Counted from the stretch's first letter, positions 28,477 through 38,128 are shown. The stretch is 64,000 nt of DNA from Oceanospirillales bacterium (GCA_018223185.1 JAAEYW010000006.1:124001-188000); one strand, 5' to 3'. Notes: generated from the sequence alone by a model not told the origin. Made by a program: numbers and translations.

Positions 28477-30252
28477 TTAGTAAGTTCGAACTTTTGGTGG
28501 AAATGCTTCTACTGTCTTCGGAGCAAAGTTAACATCACGCTTGGTGATCTCTTTGGTCTTCGGATCAAACAGTGAGTGGCACAACCAGTTTTCATCATCA
28601 CGCTCGGTGAAGTCATTACGGGCATGCGCACCGCGACTTTCCGTACGGGTCAGAGCGGCGATAGCGGTCGCTTCAGCAACCTCCATCAGGTTCTCAAGCT
28701 CCAGCGCTTCGATACGTGCAGTGTTGAAGGACTGAGACTTATCTTCAAGATGCAGATTCTCCACACGCGTGCGGATCTCCTTAAGCATCTCCAGACCTTT
28801 CTCCATGCTTTCACCTTCACGGAATACACCGAAGTAAAGCTGCATAGTTTTCTGAAGATCAGCACGAACCTCAGAAACACTCTCACCACCGGTAGAATTG
28901 TTCAGACGATTCAGACGTGCCATAGCGCGTTCAATATCAGCTTCTGTCGCATTTTCAGCTGAGTAACCTGCAGCCATCTGCTTCTCGATCTGAATACCTG
29001 CTGCACGACCAAATACAACCAGGTCAAGCAGTGAGTTACCACCCAGACGGTTAGCACCGTGTACAGATACACAGGCAACTTCACCACAGGCAAATAGACC
29101 GTCAATGATCTCATCATTACCGTTAGCATCACGACCAATAGCCTGACCACCAATATTAGTGGTGATACCACCCATCTGGTAGTGACAGGTCGGAACAACA
29201 GGAACAGGTTCTTTAACCGGATCGGCATGCGCGAATGTCTTAGACAGCTCACAGATACCCGGCAGACGAGACTGAAGTACTTCCTCGCCCAGATGATCCA
29301 GCTTCAGGAATACATGGTCACCATTCTCACCACAACCACGGCCGGCCAGAATCTCCAGCACCATAGAGCGGGCAACAACGTCACGGCCAGCAAGGTCTTT
29401 AGCGTTCGGAGCATAACGCTCCATAAAGCGTTCGCCATCCTTATTGACCAGATAACCACCCTCACCACGGCAACCTTCCGTGACCAGCACACCCGCACCC
29501 GCAATACCGGTTGGGTGGAACTGCCACATCTCCATGTCCTGAGCAGGAACGCCTGCACGCAGAGACATACCCATACCGTCACCGGTATTGATCAGAGCGT
29601 TCGTGGTGGACTGGAAGATACGTCCGGCACCACCGGTCGCAAGCACAGTCGCCTTTGCTTTAACGTAAACCGTTTCACCGGTTTCGATGCAGATCGCGAT
29701 GACGCCAACTACAGCTTCATCTTTATTCTTTACCAGGTCAACCGCATACCATTCGTTCATGAATGTAGTACCGGCCTTCATGTTTGCCTGGTACAGCGTG
29801 TGCAGTAATGCGTGACCGGTACGGTCAGCTGCGGCACAGGTACGGGCAGCCTGCCCACCCTCACCGAAGTTTTTAGACTGACCACCGAAAGGACGCTGAT
29901 AGATACGCCCTTCTTCAGTACGGGAGAACGGCAGACCCATATGGTCCAGCTCAAACACCGCCTGAGGTCCTACAGAACACATGTACTCAATAGCATCCTG
30001 GTCACCGATATAATCGGAGCCCTTGACGGTATCGTACATGTGCCAGCGCCAGTCATCGTTCGGATCAGCACTGGCAATCGCACAGGTAATACCACCCTGA
30101 GCAGATACAGTGTGAGAACGGGTTGGAAATACTTTAGTAATACATGCGGTATTCAGGCCACCCTGAGCCAGCTGCAGTGCTGCGCGCATTCCCGCGCCGC
30201 CGCCACCAATAACAATACCATCAAAAGTCAGCGTACGTAGCTTGCTGCTCAT
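28477..30252 (-). CDS. sdhA: Succinate dehydrogenase flavoprotein subunit
   Basis: SdhA (591 residues) oxidises succinate to fumarate on a covalently bound FAD. The dinucleotide loop [14 protein letters not shown] and the FAD-linking histidine in [10 protein letters not shown] are near the N-terminus. The catalytic segment [21 protein letters not shown] and the RGAHARNDF region near the C-terminus are also present. The start lies one base after the sdhD stop. Confidence 0.98.
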   Translation of the reverse strand: MSSKLRTLTFDGIVIGGGGAGMRAALQLAQGGLNTACITKVFPTRSHTVSAQGGITCAIASADPNDDWRWHMYDTVKGSDYIGDQDAIEYMCSVGPQAVFELDHMGLPFSRTEEGRIYQRPFGGQSKNFGEGGQAARTCAAADRTGHALLHTLYQANMKAGTTFMNEWYAVDLVKNKDEAVVGVIAICIETGETVYVKAKATVLATGGAGRIFQSTTNALINTGDGMGMSLRAGVPAQDMEMWQFHPTGIAGAGVLVTEGCRGEGGYLVNKDGERFMERYAPNAKDLAGRDVVARSMVLEILAGRGCGENGDHVFLKLDHLGEEVLQSRLPGICELSKTFAHADPVKEPVPVVPTCHYQMGGITTNIGGQAIGRDANGNDEIIDGLFACGEVACVSVHGANRLGGNSLLDLVVFGRAAGIQIEKQMAAGYSAENATEADIERAMARLNRLNNSTGGESVSEVRADLQKTMQLYFGVFREGESMEKGLEMLKEIRTRVENLHLEDKSQSFNTARIEALELENLMEVAEATAIAALTRTESRGAHARNDFTERDDENWLCHSLFDPKTKEITKRDVNFAPKTVEAFPPKVRTY

Positions 30253-30253
30253 C

Positions 30254-30607
30254 TTACACTCCCCACAGAATCTGAATGCCCCAAACGACGTAGATAAACG
30301 TCAGAAGACCACAAGCTGACTGGAACAAGAACCGAATACCTGTTGGCTTAATGTAGTCAGTTGAGATTGACCACATACCGATCCATGCGTGCGCTGCCAT
30401 GGACAACAAAGCCATGAGAGTGAAGACACGCATAGAGGTGCATTCGAACAGTTCTTTCCACTGCTGATAATCCAGATTCGGACTAAGCAGCATGTAACCA
30501 ATCATAAAGACTGTAAAAGCAAGCAGCACAACAGCAGTTACACGCTGGATCATCCAGTCGTACAGACCGCTTCGGCCAAAACTTGTAATTGAAGTTACCA
30601 TATCCAT
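30254..30607 (-). CDS. sdhD: Succinate dehydrogenase membrane anchor SdhD
   Basis: SdhD (117 residues) is the small hydrophobic anchor that, with SdhC, binds haem b and ubiquinone. It has three transmembrane helices, the [14 protein letters not shown] start of the first helix, and [17 protein letters not shown] in the second half with a likely haem-ligand His. It overlaps sdhC by 13 bases, which points to translational coupling. Confidence 0.94.
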   Translation of the reverse strand: MDMVTSITSFGRSGLYDWMIQRVTAVVLLAFTVFMIGYMLLSPNLDYQQWKELFECTSMRVFTLMALLSMAAHAWIGMWSISTDYIKPTGIRFLFQSACGLLTFIYVVWGIQILWGV

Positions 30608-30972
30608 ACTCCTGCCAGCAGAATAGAAACAGCAGAGACGACCAGGGTAACCTTGGCAGCCATCTTACCGCTTTCCAACTCTTCACAATGACCTAAATCC
30701 ATCACCAGATGTTTAATACCGGCAAAGAAATGATACAGCAACGCTGAAACCAGTCCCCAGGCAATCAGCTTCGCAAAGAAGCTCTCTGTAAGCATCTGCG
30801 CAGCAGCTTCAAAGCCCTGTTCAGATTCAAGAGACATTCCAAGTGCATACAGCATAAAGAACGCGCCAAAGAAGAGCGCAAGCCCCGTCACACGGTGCAG
30901 TATGGAAGTGATAGCCGGAAGTGGCTGTTTAATAGTTCGTAGATCTAAGTTTACGGGTCTTTTCTCGTTCAC
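30595..30972 (-). CDS. sdhC: Succinate dehydrogenase cytochrome b556 subunit SdhC
   Basis: SdhC (125 residues) is the first gene of sdhCDAB. The signature SILHRVTGLALFFG opens helix one and the haem-ligand His is in FAGIKHLVMDLGH. Three transmembrane helices are visible. A promoter-like pair 130-160 bases upstream on the minus strand fits transcription divergent from gltA. Confidence 0.95.
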   Translation of the reverse strand: MNEKRPVNLDLRTIKQPLPAITSILHRVTGLALFFGAFFMLYALGMSLESEQGFEAAAQMLTESFFAKLIAWGLVSALLYHFFAGIKHLVMDLGHCEELESGKMAAKVTLVVSAVSILLAGVWIW

Positions 30973-31105
30973 GGCTATTGTTCACACTTATGTTAAGCCC
31001 AATTGCAGGGCCAGGTTGTTAAATGTAGTGTACAAAGACAAAGATAAGCACCTCGGTCCAGCGCCCGCCCCCCATCCCAAAATGAGGAATGCAAGCTGGA
31101 AACGG

Positions 31106-31133
31106 AGTATACCAGCAAATTATCGCAATACAA
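31106..31133 (-). promoter_or_regulatory. Putative sigma-70 promoter of sdhCDAB
   Basis: On the minus strand TTGTAT (31128-31133) and TATACT (31106-31111) are 16 bases apart. The -10 is strong and the -35 weak, which suggests an activator or repressor-dependent promoter. Confidence 0.55.
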
Positions 31134-31300
31134 TTAATCAACACCCGTTCTAAGTCTATTGTCTAGTGTTTCTTTTACTGAGCGCCTGAGAAAAACGACC
31201 TACAACTAAATGATTATTCAGCTGATTTCAGTTTCCTGATAGCACCCTTACTGACACATCAGACCTTTGCTGCATTGCGGTAAAACCAGGCTCGATTGAA

Positions 31301-31328
31301 TTGACAAACGCATTCAACTCTCTATAGT
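31301..31328 (+). promoter_or_regulatory. Putative sigma-70 promoter of gltA
   Basis: A perfect -35 TTGACA (31301-31306) and a good -10 TATAGT (31323-31328) are 16 bases apart. The predicted transcript starts near 31335 and has a leader of about 155 bases. Confidence 0.75.
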
Positions 31329-31490
31329 GTCAGGGTCCTATTTCGAGCTAAAACTCATATATTGTGACTAAAATAAAAGGGCTGCCAGCGCCTGCAGGCT
31401 TAACTGCAACCCCTGCTGCGCGTGGCGAAAGATCACCCTTATACAATTTATAAAGTCATTCAGATTAAACAGAAATGATAGGAGCCTATA

Positions 31491-32771
31491 ATGGCTGACA
31501 AGAAAGCACGCTTAACAGTCGACGGTATCGACGAGGTTTTTGAATTGCCGGTTTACGCCGGAACAATGGGACCCGATGTTATTGATGTTCGCGCTCTGAC
31601 AAGTAAAGGCCTGTTCACATACGACCCGGGCTTCGTTTCTACTGCAGCCTGTGACTCCGCCATTACCTATATTGATGGCGGCAATGGAGTTCTGCTGCAC
31701 GGCGGCTATCCGATTGAGCAACTGGCAGAAAAATCTGACTACCTGGAAGTATGCTACCTACTGCTGAACGGCGAACTCCCTACTCCGGAACAGAAAGAAA
31801 CGTTTGTCGCCACAGTAAAGAACCACACGATGGTTCATGAACAGATGCTTCACTTCTTTAACGGTTTCCGTCGTGACGCACATCCGATGGCTATCATGGT
31901 CGGTGTTGTTGGCGCACTGTCTGCGTTCTATCACGACTCACTGGATATTGATGATGCCCACCACCGGGAAGTCTGCGCCTACCGTCTGATCGCCAAAATG
32001 CCAACCATTGCGGCCATGTGTTACAAATACAGCATCGGCCAGCCATTCCAGTATCCACGTAATGATCTGGACTATGCAGATAACTTCCTGCAGATGATGT
32101 TCGGCAATCCATGCGAAGACTATGCGACCAATCCTGTGCTGGCCAAAGCAATGGACAAGATATTCCTGTTGCATGCGGATCATGAGCAAAACGCTTCCAC
32201 TTCAACTGTACGTCTGGCGGGGTCCTCTGGCGCCAACCCATTCGCATGTATCGCATCAGGTATCGCAGCTCTGTGGGGACCTGCTCACGGCGGCGCCAAC
32301 GAAGCGGTACTGACAATGCTGAACGAAATCGGCGATGAATCGAATATTGAAGAGTTCATTCAGCGCGCCAAAGATCCGGACGACTCTTTCCGCCTGATGG
32401 GCTTCGGCCACCGGGTTTACCGTAACTTTGACCCTCGGGCAAAAGTTATGAAGCAAACCTGTGATGAAGTGCTGGCTGAACTGGGTATTGAAAATGACCC
32501 ACTGCTGAAGATCGCCAAGCGTCTTGAGCAGATCGCACTGGAAGATGAATACTTCGTTGAGCGTAAACTCTACCCCAACGTTGACTTCTATTCAGGTATC
32601 ATCCTGAAAGCGGTCGGTATTCCAACCAACATGTTCACCGTAATCTTCGCGCTGTCCCGTACAATCGGCTGGATCTCCCACTGGAGCGAGTTCCACAGCA
32701 GCCCGAACAAGATCGGTCGTCCACGTCAACTGTATACCGGACCCGTTAAACGCGATTACCCGACCAAGTAA
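31491..32771 (+). CDS. gltA: Citrate synthase (type II)
   Basis: GltA (426 residues) condenses oxaloacetate and acetyl-CoA. The length and N-terminal beta domain ([11 protein letters not shown]...) are those of the hexameric, NADH-sensitive type of Gram-negative bacteria. The catalytic histidines sit in [12 protein letters not shown] and [14 protein letters not shown], and the catalytic Asp in the [13 protein letters not shown] block. AGGAG precedes the ATG. It is divergent from sdhC and ends in a strong terminator. Confidence 0.98.
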   Translation: MADKKARLTVDGIDEVFELPVYAGTMGPDVIDVRALTSKGLFTYDPGFVSTAACDSAITYIDGGNGVLLHGGYPIEQLAEKSDYLEVCYLLLNGELPTPEQKETFVATVKNHTMVHEQMLHFFNGFRRDAHPMAIMVGVVGALSAFYHDSLDIDDAHHREVCAYRLIAKMPTIAAMCYKYSIGQPFQYPRNDLDYADNFLQMMFGNPCEDYATNPVLAKAMDKIFLLHADHEQNASTSTVRLAGSSGANPFACIASGIAALWGPAHGGANEAVLTMLNEIGDESNIEEFIQRAKDPDDSFRLMGFGHRVYRNFDPRAKVMKQTCDEVLAELGIENDPLLKIAKRLEQIALEDEYFVERKLYPNVDFYSGIILKAVGIPTNMFTVIFALSRTIGWISHWSEFHSSPNKIGRPRQLYTGPVKRDYPTK

Positions 32772-32785
32772 TCCGCCGAACCCGA

Positions 32786-32813
32786 AAAAGCCGCTCCCAG
32801 AGCGGTTTTTTTT
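32786..32813 (+). terminator. Intrinsic terminator after gltA
   Basis: The stem CCGCTC/GAGCGG is extended by A-T and G-T pairs, has a CCA loop, and is followed by eight T. It starts 14 bases after the gltA stop. Confidence 0.9.
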
Positions 32814-33159
32814 GGCTCATCGCGCTTTACCGGGAAAGGATTCCATCGTGGTAGATAGTCGTGGAGCTATATATTGCAGGCGTCCTGCAACGATAGGGCA
32901 TCCCCAATGAAAGATCGCTCAGCAGGGGTTCTTGCCTGGAGAGCTCGCCAAACGGGCTTAACCATGAAGGTATCGATGTTTCTATATCCTTCCCCATAAC
33001 ACGCGAAGAATCTTTTTTTGCCGGTAAAATCTGATGAACAGTTCAGCCCGCCGCTAAATGAATTTTTTTCATTTCAGCAATTAGTCAATCGCAGCATCGG
33101 CATACTAGTATAAATAATGGACAGGGGGATTAACCGATAAACTGCAACAGGTGAGCACT
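32814..33159. other. Intergenic region downstream of gltA
   Basis: No gene is supported in these 346 bases. A 7-bp hairpin TTGCAGG-CGT-CCTGCAA lies at 32874-32890, next to a small GGG-CAT-CCC hairpin. Near 33060 there is TGAATTTTTTTCATT, which also occurs upstream of rmf (about 37493). The right end should hold the promoter of the small membrane protein. Confidence 0.5.
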
Positions 33160-33573
33160 ATGCGACTCCCCACCCCTGTATACGAAAGCATCCCCTACCT
33201 TTACTTTGCCACATGCTCACTGCTTACAGTTCTGTACAATCAAAACCCAGGCATACTCCTGACAGCACTGGCACTTTATCTGTGTGGCAGTTCGATCTGG
33301 ATTATGCGCTCAAATCATCGCCGCCAGGACCGCCGCGAGCACCGACTCCTGCTTAGCCAGATATACCGCGGCGACGTCGAAGGCTACACTCCGGAATGGC
33401 TTTATGAAGGCCTGCCATTTGCCTACCTTGCCGGCGGTACAATCTGCTATCTCCTGATCACAAACCCGCTTGGCCTTGCCAGCGGAACCCTTCTGATACT
33501 GGCAGGACTGATCGTTCTGAGAATCAGAATACACTGCAGACACGAACTTAAAACACCGTCCCACAACACATAA
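33160..33573 (+). CDS. Small four-helix membrane protein with internal duplication
   Basis: The 137-residue product has four hydrophobic segments in two pairs, separated by a basic and acidic loop (RSNHRRQDRREHR). The halves align: VYESIPYLYFA...NPGILLTALALYLCGSSIWIMRS against LYEGLPFAYLA...NPLGLASGTLLILAGLIVLRIRI. It therefore looks like an ancient tandem duplication of a YExxPxxYxA helical hairpin, each unit followed by basic residues. The ATG at 33160 has GGTGAG just upstream; the GTG at 33151 is less likely. It is a single gene, and I do not recognise a functional family. Confidence 0.75.
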   Translation: MRLPTPVYESIPYLYFATCSLLTVLYNQNPGILLTALALYLCGSSIWIMRSNHRRQDRREHRLLLSQIYRGDVEGYTPEWLYEGLPFAYLAGGTICYLLITNPLGLASGTLLILAGLIVLRIRIHCRHELKTPSHNT

Positions 33574-33612
33574 AAAAAGCAGCGGCCGCGTATTAACGCT
33601 AAACCACTGCTT
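33572..33612 (-). terminator. Intrinsic terminator after amt
   Basis: On the minus strand AAGCAGTGG pairs with CCGCTGCTT (one G-T pair), an inner GCG/CGC helps close the loop, and seven T follow. It abuts the stop of the convergent small membrane protein gene. Confidence 0.8.
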
Positions 33613-33686
33613 CTGGTGAATCAGGTTGCCAGACTTATGACCGTTTACGGACCTGCAACACGCAGAGCCCGTATCTCAGAGCGCCC

Positions 33687-34895
33687 TCAATCGGCAGATA
33701 CCGATTCAATATTATGAATCGACAAATCTGCACCATTAAACTCCTGCTCTTCATCCAGCCGAAGACCCATAACAGCTTTAATGGAGCCATAAACAACAAC
33801 ACCACCCACCACTGCGATCACGATCCCCAGCACGGTACCCACAATCTGCGCAGTCAGGCTGACGCCCCCCATACCACCCAGAGAGACCGAACCAAAGATA
33901 CCTGCAGCAATACCGCCCCACGCGCCACAGAGACCGTGTAGCGGCCATACACCCAGCACATCATCAATCTTCCATCGATTCTGCACCACGGTAAACATCC
34001 AGACAAACAACGCACCCGCGATACCTCCGATCATCAACGCACCAATTGGATGCACAATATCGGAACCAGCACATATTGCTACAAGACCGGCCAGAGGCCC
34101 GTTATGGATAAATCCAGGGTCATTCTTACCCAGCAACAGAGAAACGATAATACCGCCAACCATCGCCATCAGACTGTTGACTGCTACCAGACCGGAAATC
34201 CCATCCAGCGTCTGCGCAGACATCACATTAAATCCAAACCAGCCGATACTGAGAATCCACGCACCCAATGCCAGAAAAGGGATATTTGAGGGTGGAAACG
34301 CAACCAGTTTTCCGCCTCGGTAACGCCCTTTACGGATACCCAGCATAATGACCGCCACCAGACCGAGCCAGCCACCCACACCATGAACCACAACAGAGCC
34401 GGCAAAGTCATGAAACGCTGCACCAAATGAGGCTTCCATCCATGCCTGAATACCGTAATTACCATTCCAGATAATGCCCTCAAAAAACGGATAGACAAAG
34501 GCAACAATCAGCGAAGAGGCAATCAGGAAAGGCCAGAACTGCGCCCGCTCAGCAATACCACCCGAGACAATTGCCGGGATAGCCGCAGCAAAAGTCATCA
34601 GGAAGAAGAACTTCACCAGCTCGTAGCCGTTCCCCTGCGCCAGCGTTTCAGCATCCTGAAAGAAGGTAACGCCGTAAGCAACCCAGTACCCTACAAAAAA
34701 ATAGGCTACTGCGGAAAACCCGAAGTCAGTCATAATTTTAACCAGCGCGTTTACCTGATTCTTTTGCCTAACAGTACCGACCTCAAGAAAGGCAAAACCG
34801 GCATGCATCGCGAATACCATGATGGCGCCCATCAGAATAAACAGTGTATTTGAACTCTGGACGAGTGTTTCTACGGCACTATTAACGCTTTCCAC
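33687..34895 (-). CDS. amt: Ammonium transporter Amt
   Basis: This 402-residue channel conducts ammonium across the inner membrane. It has 11 or so hydrophobic segments and the twin pore histidines in AFHDFAGSVVVHGVGG and WPLHGLCGAWGG. There is no N-terminal signal peptide. The start is a GTG at 34895, preceded by AGGAGG at five bases, which outweighs the upstream in-frame start at 34952. Unlike in E. coli, no glnK lies next to it. A sigma-54-type promoter and NtrC-like half sites upstream suggest induction under nitrogen limitation. Confidence 0.95.
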   Translation of the reverse strand: MESVNSAVETLVQSSNTLFILMGAIMVFAMHAGFAFLEVGTVRQKNQVNALVKIMTDFGFSAVAYFFVGYWVAYGVTFFQDAETLAQGNGYELVKFFFLMTFAAAIPAIVSGGIAERAQFWPFLIASSLIVAFVYPFFEGIIWNGNYGIQAWMEASFGAAFHDFAGSVVVHGVGGWLGLVAVIMLGIRKGRYRGGKLVAFPPSNIPFLALGAWILSIGWFGFNVMSAQTLDGISGLVAVNSLMAMVGGIIVSLLLGKNDPGFIHNGPLAGLVAICAGSDIVHPIGALMIGGIAGALFVWMFTVVQNRWKIDDVLGVWPLHGLCGAWGGIAAGIFGSVSLGGMGGVSLTAQIVGTVLGIVIAVVGGVVVYGSIKAVMGLRLDEEQEFNGADLSIHNIESVSAD

Positions 34896-35074
34896 GCAAA
34901 CCTCCTGTGAACTTACGCACCCTTTTAATGCCAACAAAAACAATTGGCACACTATTGGTGCGTATTTTTAATTATTTGAACAGTCCTGAATCCGGGGTTG
35001 ATTACCCGCATCAACCATATAGCGAGGTCTGTATCAGACCCAGCCATTACTGCTCCAGAAATGTGCATATCTAT

Positions 35075-35091
35075 AAGCAGATACTATGCCA
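35075..35091 (-). promoter_or_regulatory. Putative sigma-54 (-24/-12) promoter of amt
   Basis: On the minus strand TGGCATAGTATCTGCTT keeps the key GG-N10-GC spacing of sigma-54 promoters and nearly fits the consensus TGGCAC-N5-TTGC. It lies 180 bases upstream of the GTG start. Confidence 0.65.
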
Positions 35092-35102
35092 ATACACCAG
35101 AC

Positions 35103-35133
35103 TGCACCAATTAATAGCGAATCCTATGCACCA
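35103..35133. promoter_or_regulatory. TGCACCA direct repeats, NtrC-like half sites upstream of amt
   Basis: TGCACCA occurs at 35103-35109 and 35127-35133, 24 bases apart, and again as an inverted TTGGTGCG at 34955-34962. The NtrC consensus is GCACCA-N3-TGGTGC, so these are half sites rather than full palindromes. The second copy touches the rlmKL terminator. Confidence 0.45.
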
Positions 35134-35157
35134 AAAAAAACCACCTTGCGGTGGTTT
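35131..35157 (-). terminator. Intrinsic terminator after rlmKL
   Basis: On the minus strand AAACCACC-GCAA-GGTGGTTT is followed by a run of T. It lies about 55 bases after the rlmKL stop. Confidence 0.9.
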
Positions 35158-35210
35158 CAGTTGGCATCTGACTTTAAAGCGGCTGATGCGTTTAAATCAT
35201 AGCGCTTAAA

Positions 35211-37397
35211 TTACAGCGCTGAGATTTCAAAACAGTGATGAATCTTACTACTGCGTTTAAAATCAAGATCAATTGTTTTACGGGTAATATCCACCACCCG
35301 ATAACGCTCAGACAGCAGCGGATCAAGCTTAAAGCGCCGGTAGTTATTGGAAAAGATCAGTTTACCCTCCGGACGCAACAATCCCATTGCCAGATTGATC
35401 AGCTCAACATGATCCCGCTGAACGTCCAGAACATCATGCATCCGTTTAGAGTTAGAAAACGTTGGCGGATCAAGGAAGATCAGATCATAGCTTTGCCCTT
35501 TCTGGCCTTTTAACCACTTGATACAGTCCTCCTGAATAAAGTGGTTGCGTGCTTCTGAGTAGCCATTTAAAGCAAAGTTCTTCTTAGCCCAGTTAAGATA
35601 GGTCGCCGACATATCAACGCTTGTGGTTGACCGGGCACCACCCTTAGCTGCGTGGAGCGATGCCGTCGCGGTATAACAGAACAGATTGAGGAAATCCTTC
35701 CCCTTAGATTCATGCTGAATCTGCAAACGCACCGGACGGTGATCCAGAAACAGACCGGTATCAAGATAGTCTTCCAGATTAACCAGTATACGGCAGCCAC
35801 CCTCAGTTACATCGATGAAATGCGCAGTCTGATCCTGCTTTTCATACTGACTTGTACCCTGCTGGCGACGACGCTGCTTCAGAACAACATTAGCAGCGGG
35901 CACACCCAGCACTAACGGCAACACAGCAACAATCTCCTGCAAGCGTGCAAACGCCTTAACCATATCAACACTTTTCGGCGCCTGATACTCCTGCACATGC
36001 ACCCAGCCATCGTAGATATCGATCGCAGCGGAATATTCCGGCAGATCGGCATCATACAAACGATAACAGGTTATATCCTGACGTTTGGCCCACTTACCCA
36101 GCTGCTTCAGATTTTTCTTTAGCCGGTTTACCAGCATCTGCGCGCCATCACTTAACTCAACGGGTGCAGTCTCTGTGCTGGCTGACTCGCAGGCATCAGG
36201 TTCAGACTCTGCAGACCTGTCAGGCGCCTGAAGCTCTGCTTCTTTTCGGGACCGGATATTAAAGATCTGTAACTGACTGAGGATCGCACCGTTATATAAC
36301 TTATAGGTTTTATCCGATGCCAGCTTCATCATCCGGCAAAGCTCTGGATTACCGGTAAACACCGCCGCCTGCCAGCCGGCAAATTCAGCTTTAAGCCGCT
36401 CACCGAGATGCTGATAGAGGAAGAACAGCGTTGGTTCATCACCCAGCCGCTCGCCATAAGGCGGATTAGTCACCACCAGGCCATGGGCCTCGGTGGCCGG
36501 ACGGGTCAGCCGGGACAACTCCCGGCGCTCAAGGTGAAGTAACGACTCAACACCCGCTCTGCGGGCATTATCCCGCGCGATATTGAGCACCTTAGCGTCC
36601 GCATCAAAGCCCTCAAAACGACTACGGATGGCTTTCAGTCCCGCATCACGACGCGCCTGCGCTTCTTCAATCAGCGATTTCCAAAGAAGACCGTTATGCT
36701 GAGTCCAGTAAGTAAAGCCATAATCACGTCGTAGCAAACCCGGAGCGATATCGGCAGCCATCAGCGCCCCCTCTATCAGCAATGTTCCGGAACCACACAT
36801 AGGATCCAGCAATGCCTGCCCCTCAGCGGCCTTCTCCGGCCAGCCACAACGGTAGAGCAACGCAGCAGCAAGGTTCTCTTTCATCGGTGCTGAGCCGGAC
36901 TGCAAACGATAGCCACGGCGATGAAGACTATCACCGGAAATATCGACGGCGATCGTTGCTTCACCACGCTGCAGGTGAACATTGATTCGCAGATCAGGCT
37001 TGAGACGCTCAACAGAGGGACGACGGCCGGTTTCATCACGGATCTGATCGACAATCGCATCCTTAACCTTTTGTGCACCAAAGCGACTATGGTTAATGCC
37101 CTCTGACTGGCCGGTAAAATCGATCGTCAGGGTTCCTTCAGGGCGCATATGCTCGAGCCATTTGACGTGCTGCACTCCCTGATAAAGCTGATCCGCAGTC
37201 TCGGCCGGGCAGCGGTGCAATTCAAGCAAAATGCGATTGGCTACCCGCGACCATAAACAGGCACGATAGGCCGCTTCCAGCCCCCCTGAAAAATAGACAC
37301 CCGCAAGGGTTTGTTTAGGTGCTTCAACATTCAGGGCCTGAAGCTCATCAAACAGAACAGGCTCCAGCCCTTTTGGGCAGGTAGCAAAGAATTTCAT
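35211..37397 (-). CDS. rlmL: 23S rRNA methyltransferase RlmKL (m2G2445 and m7G2069)
   Basis: This 728-residue fusion enzyme has an N-terminal THUMP domain (about 45-155). The RlmL methyltransferase follows, with motif NPPYGERLG near residue 315 and the DPMCGSGTLLIEGA SAM region. The C-terminal RlmK methyltransferase has LNLFCYTATASLHAA and LDPPTFSNSKRM. It modifies G2445 and G2069 of 23S rRNA. The start is the ATG at 37397 giving MKFFATCPKGLE, the usual family N-terminus; an ATG six codons earlier is less likely. Confidence 0.95.
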   Translation of the reverse strand: MKFFATCPKGLEPVLFDELQALNVEAPKQTLAGVYFSGGLEAAYRACLWSRVANRILLELHRCPAETADQLYQGVQHVKWLEHMRPEGTLTIDFTGQSEGINHSRFGAQKVKDAIVDQIRDETGRRPSVERLKPDLRINVHLQRGEATIAVDISGDSLHRRGYRLQSGSAPMKENLAAALLYRCGWPEKAAEGQALLDPMCGSGTLLIEGALMAADIAPGLLRRDYGFTYWTQHNGLLWKSLIEEAQARRDAGLKAIRSRFEGFDADAKVLNIARDNARRAGVESLLHLERRELSRLTRPATEAHGLVVTNPPYGERLGDEPTLFFLYQHLGERLKAEFAGWQAAVFTGNPELCRMMKLASDKTYKLYNGAILSQLQIFNIRSRKEAELQAPDRSAESEPDACESASTETAPVELSDGAQMLVNRLKKNLKQLGKWAKRQDITCYRLYDADLPEYSAAIDIYDGWVHVQEYQAPKSVDMVKAFARLQEIVAVLPLVLGVPAANVVLKQRRRQQGTSQYEKQDQTAHFIDVTEGGCRILVNLEDYLDTGLFLDHRPVRLQIQHESKGKDFLNLFCYTATASLHAAKGGARSTTSVDMSATYLNWAKKNFALNGYSEARNHFIQEDCIKWLKGQKGQSYDLIFLDPPTFSNSKRMHDVLDVQRDHVELINLAMGLLRPEGKLIFSNNYRRFKLDPLLSERYRVVDITRKTIDLDFKRSSKIHHCFEISAL

Positions 37398-37853
37398 ACT
37401 CAGGGAATACCTCATTTAAGAACGGGCATATTAACGGCAAACGCTTTTAAGACCAATGACTAAGATGCAATTTAAAAAAAAACTACAGTAAAGTGAATTT
37501 TTTTCATTGAGGCTATGCTGTTTCAAAACCCCAGTGCAAGCTATTGAACTAATGCTCTTTTTGCAGTTGCGCTTATGACATTTTTATTAAAAACCAATTC
37601 TTGATACTTTTTTTTAATTACACACCCGATTCCGTTTGCGCCATTGTGGATTTCTGTGAAGTTCATATTTTAAATAGCCAACACATAAACCACAGGAGCA
37701 ATTGAGTCACAGTAACCTGGATTACTGAGGCGGCAGGGAAACAGAAAGTGTTATGAGATTGTCTTATAACAATCCCGTAACAACCTTTCACACCAATGGC
37801 CGTGGTATCGGTAATCTGTCTGAAAATATTAAGAACTAAATAGAGGCGTCTTT
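37398..37853. other. AT-rich intergenic region upstream of rmf
   Basis: These 456 bases between divergent rlmKL and rmf hold no gene. They contain several poly-T/poly-A runs, a TGAATTTTTTTCATT motif near 37493 shared with the region before the small membrane protein, and a TGTGA half site near 37656. The length suggests complex growth-phase control of rmf, but no promoter could be fixed with confidence. Confidence 0.5.
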
Positions 37854-38060
37854 ATGAAGAGACAAAAACGTGATCGTTCTTCAGTACTTTTCAACCGCGG
37901 CTTTACCGCAGGACTCGTAGGCAAATCAAGAGACGAGTGCCCAGTAACAATGGGAGATCTCAGAACCCAATGGATGAGTGGATGGCGAGAAGGTCGCGAA
38001 GCACATTGGAATGGTCAGTCGGGTGTCTCGGCTATAAACATTAATCCATCTTTGCATTAA
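37854..38060 (+). CDS. rmf: Ribosome modulation factor Rmf
   Basis: Rmf (68 residues) binds 30S subunits and drives dimerisation into inactive 100S ribosomes in stationary phase. The MKRQKRDR start, the RGFxAGLxGKS segment, the conserved CP, and QWMSGWREGREAH are family hallmarks. The C-terminal tail (about residues 50-68) is longer than in E. coli (55 residues). GAGGCG precedes the ATG. rmf and pyrD are neighbours in many gammaproteobacteria; here they converge across a shared terminator. Confidence 0.95.
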   Translation: MKRQKRDRSSVLFNRGFTAGLVGKSRDECPVTMGDLRTQWMSGWREGREAHWNGQSGVSAININPSLH

Positions 38061-38102
38061 CCGTACCACTGAACTTTAACTGACGTGGAAAGAATATAAC
38101 AG

Positions 38103-38128
38103 GAAAGGCTCCCTCGGGAGCCTTTCTT
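38103..38128 (+). terminator. Intrinsic terminator after rmf
   Basis: A 9 to 10-bp stem AAAGGCTCC/GGAGCCTTT with a CTCG-type loop is followed by a short pyrimidine stretch, 43 bases after the rmf stop. It may also serve pyrD weakly on the opposite strand. Confidence 0.8.

Larger units (their letters stand above)
30973..31490. other. Divergent regulatory region gltA/sdhC
   Basis: These 518 bases separate the divergent gltA and sdhC genes and hold a promoter for each (annotated separately). The gltA leader is about 155 bases and includes a GC-rich CTGCAGG/CCTGC-type inverted segment near 31385-31425. A G/C-rich patch rich in CCCGCCCCCC at 31055-31080 lies in the sdhC leader. No gene is supported. 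Confidence 0.7.

Noticed and set aside
32814-33159. Small protein gene between gltA and the membrane protein gene
   Set aside because: No open frame of useful length with a ribosome binding site was found on either strand.
34896-34952. Upstream in-frame start of amt adding 19 residues
   Set aside because: The GTG at 34895 directly follows an AGGAGG site and gives the normal Amt N-terminus.
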